Part shown: positions 59,441-64,000 of the stretch, in pieces
Position numbering within the stretch: the stretch's first letter is position 1
Layout of the letters: each line of letters starts with the position of its first letter
Assembly (NCBI RefSeq): GCF_018326265.1
Contig: NZ_AP023360.1
Location: 6,507,001 to 6,571,000 of the forward strand
DNA: 64,000 nucleotides
Source of the DNA: Catellatospora sp. IY07-71
Lineage (GTDB): Bacteria; Actinomycetota; Actinomycetes; Mycobacteriales; Micromonosporaceae
Reading direction: 5' to 3'
Made by a program: the position numbers and the translations under genes
Notes under the pieces: generated by a model
What the model was told of the DNA's origin: nothing
The model's input: only the letters and a program-made list of their open reading frames with translations
Database searches by the model: none

Positions 59441-62400
59441 ATGTCGGAGCGCATCCACGTCGCGTTCGAGCAACAGGCCGGGACAGCACCGGACCGGGTG
59501 GCGGTGATCGCGGGGAGGGTGCGGACGTCATACGGCGACCTCGACGCGCGGGCCGATCGCGTCGCGGCCCGCCTGCGCCGTGCGGGCGCCGGACCGGGCT
59601 CGCTGGTCGGGGTGTGCGTGCCCCGCGACGAGCACCTGCTGCCGGCGCTGCTGGGCGTGCTGAAGAGCGGCGCGGCGTACGTGCCGCTCGACCCGGCGTA
59701 CCCGGCTGAGCGGCTGGCCTTCATCGCCGCCGACACGAACATGTCCCTGGCCGTCACCACCCGCGCCACCCGCCACGCCGCCGGGAGCCTGGCCGCCACC
59801 GCGATCGACGTCGACCGCGAGCCGGACGGCGAGGTCGCGGACCGGCCTGCCGACACGGGCAGCCCGGCGGACGCGGCGTACGTCATCTACACGTCCGGCT
59901 CCACCGGCCGCCCCAAGGGGGTCGTCGTGGAGCACCGGCAGACCATGAACCTGCTGCGCTGGGAGCAGGCAGCGTATCCGGCCGAGGAGCTGCGCGGCAT
60001 GCTGGCCACCGCGTCGATCTGCTTCGACCCGTCGGTCAGCCAGCTGTTCCTGCCGCTGCTCGCGGGCGGCACGGTGATCCTCGCCGACAACGTGCTGGCG
60101 CTGCCGTCGCTGCCCGCCCGCGACGAGGTGACCACCGTGTACGGCGTGCCGTCCGCGCTGGCGGCGCTGCTGCGCGAACCGCTGCCGGACGGGGTGCGGG
60201 CGGTGTTCGCCGGCGGCGAGCCGCTGACCCGGGCGCTGGTCGACCGCATCTACGCCAACCCCGGCGTCCGCCGGGTGCGCAACCTCTACGGCCCGGCCGA
60301 GTGCACCACCACCTGCGCGATCGCCGACGTGGGCCGCGACGAGCCGGGCGAGCCGTCGCTCGGCCACCCGATCGCGGGCGCGGTGTTCACCGTGCGCGAC
60401 GCGGCGGGCCGCCCGGTGCCCGACGGCGAGCTGGGCGAGCTGTGGATCGGCGGCCCGGTGGTGGCACGCGGCTACCTCGGGCGGGAGTCGGACGCGTTCG
60501 CCGTCGAGCCGGACGGCACGCGCGTCTACCGCTCGGGCGACCTGGTCCGCCGCGACGGTGCCGTGCTGCGTTTCGCGGGCCGGGCCGACGACCAGGTCAA
60601 GGTCCGGGGTTACCGGGTGGAGCCGGGCGAAGTGGAGGCGGTGCTGGTACGCCATCCCGCGGTGCGCCGGGCCTGCGTGGTCGCCCGGTCCGACGCGGAC
60701 GGCGCCGCGTACCTGGTCGGGCACGTCGAGGCGGACGGGCTGGACGAGCGTGTGCTGCGCGGCTGGCTGGCGGAGCGGGTGCCCGAACACCTGGTGCCGA
60801 CCCGGTTCCGGGTGACCGGGCGGCTGCCGCTCAACCCGAACGGCAAGATCGACAAGGCGGCGCTGCCGGAGGTGGCCGCCCGCCGGGACAGCGCGGTGCC
60901 GTATGTCGCGCCGCGCACCCCCGCCGAGGCGAGGGTCGCCGAGCTGGCAGGTGAGGTGCTCGCGCTGCCGCCGGTCGGCGTGCTGGACCGCTTCGGCGAT
61001 CTGGGCGGGCACTCGCTCACCGCCGCCCGGCTGTGCGCGCTGGCCGGGCGCGAGTTCGGCGTCACGGTGCCGCTGGCCGCCTTCCTCGCCGAACCCACTG
61101 CCGCCGCGCTGGCCGCCCTGGTCACCCTGGGCAGGCATGACACCGGAGGCATGGGTGGCCCGACGGACCCCGGCGGCCTGGCGAACCTCGGTGGCCCGGC
61201 GAACCTCGGTGGCCCGGCGAGCACGGGCGCGATCGCGGAAGAGGCCGGGGCGACCGGAACCGCCGAGCCACGGTCCGGCGCGGCCGCCCTCCCGCCGGGT
61301 GCCGGTGAGCACCTGGTGCGGCACACCGGCATCGGCCGTTACCCGCTCACCCCGACCCAGCGGGAGCTGTGGACGCTGCGGCAGGTCAGCGGCGTGCCAC
61401 AGGTGACCACGGTCGCGTTCCGGGCGCGGCTGACCGGACCGGTGTCCACCGACGGGCTGCGCCGGGCGCTGGACGCGCTGGTCGGGCAGCACGAGGTGCT
61501 GCGCAGCCGCGTGGTGGAGCAGGACGGCGAGCCGGTCGCGGTCGTGGGCGCGTACGCGGGCGTCCCGGTCACCGAACACGACCTGCGCGAGCTGACCCCG
61601 GCGCAGCGCGACCTGCGCGCCGCCGAGATCGCGGACGCGGCGACCCGGCACTCGTTCGACCTGACCGCGCCGGTGCCGCTGCTGCGCGCGGACCTGATCC
61701 GGCACACCGCCGAGTCGGCCGAGCTGGTGCTCGTCAGCGACCACCTCGCCTGCGACGGCTGGTCGGTGGGCGTGCTGCTCACCGGCCTGGCCGCCGAGCT
61801 GGCCGCGCCCGGATCGGCCGCGGGGCCCGCGGTGCAGGTCGGCGACCTCGCCCTGCGGGCCGGAGCGCAGGCCGGTCAGGCGGCGGCACAGTGGACGCAG
61901 GAGCTGGCCGGGGCCTCCCCGCCGGGCGACCTGTTCACCGGGCAGGGCGGGTTCCGGGGCGGGCGGCTGACCCGCGCCCTGCCGCAGCCGCTGGTCACCG
62001 GTCTCGCCGAGCTGGCCGCGAGCTGCGGCACGAGCCCGTTCACGGCGTACCTCACCGGCCTGGGCCTGCTGCTGGCCGGGCTCACCGCCCGCGGGGACGT
62101 GCTGGTGGGCGCGGTCGCGGCCCGGCGTGCCGAGCCGGAGCTGGACCGGGTGGTCGGCCCGCTGGTCGACGTGCTGCCGGTGCGGCTGCGGCTGGACGGC
62201 GACGCGAGTCTGCGCGACGCGCTGGTCATGGCCGCGGCGACGACGGCCCGCGCGCTGGACCTGCCCCGGCCGTCCACCGAGGACCTGTTCCAGGCGATCG
62301 GCACCCAGCCGCGCGGCGCGATGCTCACCCCGGTGGTGCTGTCGGCGCAGCCGTCCGGGATGCCGGTGCGCGCCCGGGGCGGGGCGGTGACCCTCGAGCT

Positions 62401-64000
62401 GCTGGGCGAGCTGGGCTGCGGCGGGGCGCAGAGTCCGCTGACGGTGTATGTCAACGAGACCGTGGACGGCACCGAGCTGCAGTTCGGGTACGACCTCGGC
62501 CTGCTCGACGCGGCCGCCGCGGGCGCGTTCGCCGACCGGCTGCTGCTGGTGCTCGGCGGGCTTGCCGGCGACCCGGACCGGCCGCTGGCGCAGCTGCCGC
62601 TGGTCGGCGACGCCGAGCGGGCGGAGCTGCTGCGCCGTGCCGCCGGACCCGCCCTGGGCGCGCCGCCGACGGTGGTCGACGCGATCGAGCGCCAGGTCGC
62701 GGCGCGGCCGGACGAGTTAGCCGTCGTCGGAGCGGCGGGGCAGCTGACGTTTCGGGAGCTGTGGGACCTGTCGACCGAGGTCGCCGGGGTGCTGCGCGGC
62801 GCCGGCACCGGCCGGGGCGACGTGGTGGGCGTCTGCCTGCCCCGTGACCACCGGCTGCCCTCGACGCTGCTGGGGGTGTGGCGCGCGGGCGCGGCGTACC
62901 TGCCGCTGGAGCCGGAGCTGCCCGCCGAGCGGCTGGCGTGGCTGGCCGCCGACGGCGGCGCGCGGATCGTGCTGTGCCGTAAGGCCACCGCGGAAGCGGC
63001 GGCCGTGGCCGGGACACGGGCGCTCGACCTGGACGCCGCTCCCCCGGCCGAGAGGGTGGAGCTGGAGCCGGTGCTCGGTGCGGACCTGACCTACCTGCTG
63101 TACACGTCCGGCTCGACCGGCACCCCGAAGGGCGTCGCGGTGGCGCAGTCGGGGCTGTCGGCGCTGGCCGCCTCGCTCGGCCGGGAGCCGGGCATCGGCC
63201 CCGGCGACCGGATGCTCGCGGTGGCGACGCTCAGCTTCGACACTTCGTGCGCGGAGATCTGGTCGAGCCTGTCGGCGGGCGCGCGCTGCGTGGTCGTCGA
63301 GCGTGACGCGGCCGTGGACGGGCACCGGCTGGCCGAGCGCATCGCCGCGCACGGGATCACGGTGATGAACGTGCCGCCGACGATGCTGCGTACGCTGCTG
63401 GCCGCGGGCTGGGCCGGTGCTCCGGGCCTGCGCATCTGGAGTGGCGGCGAGACCCTCGACCCGGCCCTGGCCCGGGACCTGCTCGGCCGGGTCGGCGAGC
63501 TGTGGAACGTGTACGGCCCGACCGAGGCGACCGTGCTGTCGGCGGCGTACCGGGTGCACGTGGTGGACGAGACCGTCCCGATCGGGCACCCGATGCCCGG
63601 CGAGCGCCTCTACGTGATGGACCCGCTGGGCCGCCTCGCCCCGCCGGGCGCGGCCGGTGAGCTGTGGATCGGCGGCGCGGGACCGGCGCTGGGCTACCAC
63701 CGCCGCCCGGAGCTGACCGCGGCCGCGTTCGTGCCGGACCCGTACGTGCCGAGTGGGCGCTGCTACCGCACCGGCGACCTGGTGCGCCTGCGCGCCGACG
63801 GCGAGCTGGCGTTCTGCGGCCGCCGCGACCACCAGCTGAAGATCCGCGGCTACCGGGTGGAGCTGGGCGAGATCGAGTCGGCGCTGCGGGACCATCCGCT
63901 GGTCGCGCACGCGGTCGTGGTCGCGCACGGCCAGGGTGCCGAGGCGCACCTGGTCGGCTACCTGGTGGGCCGGGCCGCGATCACGGGAGATGAGGCCGCC
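59441..64000 (+). CDS. Nonribosomal peptide synthetase, partial (A-PCP-C-A...)
   Basis: The frame from ATG 59441 (AGGGGAG site) is open to the window end, 1520 codons. It starts directly with an adenylation domain (about 1-490): YTSGSTGRPKG, NLYGPAECTT, RSGDLV, Lys in NPNGKIDK. A carrier domain follows (about 500-565; GGHSL, Ser near 525), a linker with a repeated ANLGGP unit, a condensation domain (about 630-1060) with motif DHLACDG in place of HHxxxDG, and a second adenylation domain (from about 1085) with YTSGSTGTPKG and NVYGPTEATV. No condensation domain precedes A1, so it loads the first amino acid. By position, the binding-pocket residues read roughly D-P-S-G-V-A-L-T-T (A1) and D-T-A-N-I-S-V-V-L (A2); these are approximate and do not identify amino acids. 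Confidence 0.93.
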   Translation, partial: MSERIHVAFEQQAGTAPDRVAVIAGRVRTSYGDLDARADRVAARLRRAGAGPGSLVGVCVPRDEHLLPALLGVLKSGAAYVPLDPAYPAERLAFIAADTNMSLAVTTRATRHAAGSLAATAIDVDREPDGEVADRPADTGSPADAAYVIYTSGSTGRPKGVVVEHRQTMNLLRWEQAAYPAEELRGMLATASICFDPSVSQLFLPLLAGGTVILADNVLALPSLPARDEVTTVYGVPSALAALLREPLPDGVRAVFAGGEPLTRALVDRIYANPGVRRVRNLYGPAECTTTCAIADVGRDEPGEPSLGHPIAGAVFTVRDAAGRPVPDGELGELWIGGPVVARGYLGRESDAFAVEPDGTRVYRSGDLVRRDGAVLRFAGRADDQVKVRGYRVEPGEVEAVLVRHPAVRRACVVARSDADGAAYLVGHVEADGLDERVLRGWLAERVPEHLVPTRFRVTGRLPLNPNGKIDKAALPEVAARRDSAVPYVAPRTPAEARVAELAGEVLALPPVGVLDRFGDLGGHSLTAARLCALAGREFGVTVPLAAFLAEPTAAALAALVTLGRHDTGGMGGPTDPGGLANLGGPANLGGPASTGAIAEEAGATGTAEPRSGAAALPPGAGEHLVRHTGIGRYPLTPTQRELWTLRQVSGVPQVTTVAFRARLTGPVSTDGLRRALDALVGQHEVLRSRVVEQDGEPVAVVGAYAGVPVTEHDLRELTPAQRDLRAAEIADAATRHSFDLTAPVPLLRADLIRHTAESAELVLVSDHLACDGWSVGVLLTGLAAELAAPGSAAGPAVQVGDLALRAGAQAGQAAAQWTQELAGASPPGDLFTGQGGFRGGRLTRALPQPLVTGLAELAASCGTSPFTAYLTGLGLLLAGLTARGDVLVGAVAARRAEPELDRVVGPLVDVLPVRLRLDGDASLRDALVMAAATTARALDLPRPSTEDLFQAIGTQPRGAMLTPVVLSAQPSGMPVRARGGAVTLELLGELGCGGAQSPLTVYVNETVDGTELQFGYDLGLLDAAAAGAFADRLLLVLGGLAGDPDRPLAQLPLVGDAERAELLRRAAGPALGAPPTVVDAIERQVAARPDELAVVGAAGQLTFRELWDLSTEVAGVLRGAGTGRGDVVGVCLPRDHRLPSTLLGVWRAGAAYLPLEPELPAERLAWLAADGGARIVLCRKATAEAAAVAGTRALDLDAAPPAERVELEPVLGADLTYLLYTSGSTGTPKGVAVAQSGLSALAASLGREPGIGPGDRMLAVATLSFDTSCAEIWSSLSAGARCVVVERDAAVDGHRLAERIAAHGITVMNVPPTMLRTLLAAGWAGAPGLRIWSGGETLDPALARDLLGRVGELWNVYGPTEATVLSAAYRVHVVDETVPIGHPMPGERLYVMDPLGRLAPPGAAGELWIGGAGPALGYHRRPELTAAAFVPDPYVPSGRCYRTGDLVRLRADGELAFCGRRDHQLKIRGYRVELGEIESALRDHPLVAHAVVVAHGQGAEAHLVGYLVGRAAITGDEAA

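Overview
The window is very GC-rich, densely coded DNA with many GTG starts, secreted enzymes carrying ricin-type (CBM13) modules, BlaI/M56 and NB-ARC regulators and an NRPS. It is chromosomal DNA from a mycelial actinomycete, most likely of the family Micromonosporaceae. The family call is an inference from gene style and from intergenic repeats near 54.7-54.9 kb, not from a marker gene. I saw no rRNA, tRNA, CRISPR array, transposase or phage gene.

Layout. 0-8 kb: a GDSL esterase and an amidohydrolase diverge; then a leftward sugar ABC operon (ATPase, two RbsC-type permeases, lipoprotein binding protein) ending in a sugar-phosphate isomerase, with the relic of an exonuclease/phosphatase gene behind it. 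8-12 kb: a large secreted ThuA / PQQ-type dehydrogenase / PKD / CBM protein. 12-23 kb: a DUF2690 secreted protein, an NB-ARC/TPR regulator, a DUF998 membrane protein, a MerR/GyrI regulator, DUF3626, a second secreted PQQ-type dehydrogenase, a beta-propeller protein and an M56 peptidase/BlaI pair. 23.7-27.1 kb: the EfeUOB iron uptake operon behind a promoter in which a perfect BlaI-like palindrome and DtxR/IdeR-like boxes are stacked. 27-35 kb: small regulators and enzymes (HTH/Nudix pair, RibD-like reductase, double glyoxalase, DHA2 exporter, stand-alone TOPRIM protein, DUF7691, low-affinity iron permease family) mixed with gene relics and small CxxCG proteins.

35-42.8 kb: a DUF7019 gene coupled to a kinase-TPR-WD40 giant, a fasciclin lipoprotein-like secreted protein, an NAD-binding/DUF2867 gene broken by a one-base frameshift that accidentally fuses it in frame to the next gene (SRPBCC). 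42.8-51.3 kb: plant-polymer degradation: GH2 with two CBM13 modules, a CASTOR/POLLUX-type ion channel, and two GH43-type secreted enzymes (one with an AbfB-like domain, one with CBM13), with palindromic LacI-type operator candidates. 51.3-59 kb: a fused FeeM/GNAT-like acyltransferase plus class V aminotransferase in an apparent operon with an SDR lacking the YxxxK motif, a choice-of-anchor-B protein overlapping a membrane-anchored protein, an HXXEE protein and a secreted cell-wall amidase. 59.4 kb to the end: the first gene of a nonribosomal peptide synthetase (A-PCP-C-A...), running off the window.

Most promising for new biology: the iron operon promoter that appears to join BlaI/M56 sensing to iron control, the acyltransferase-aminotransferase fusion with its defective-looking SDR, and the DUF7019/kinase-WD40 pair.
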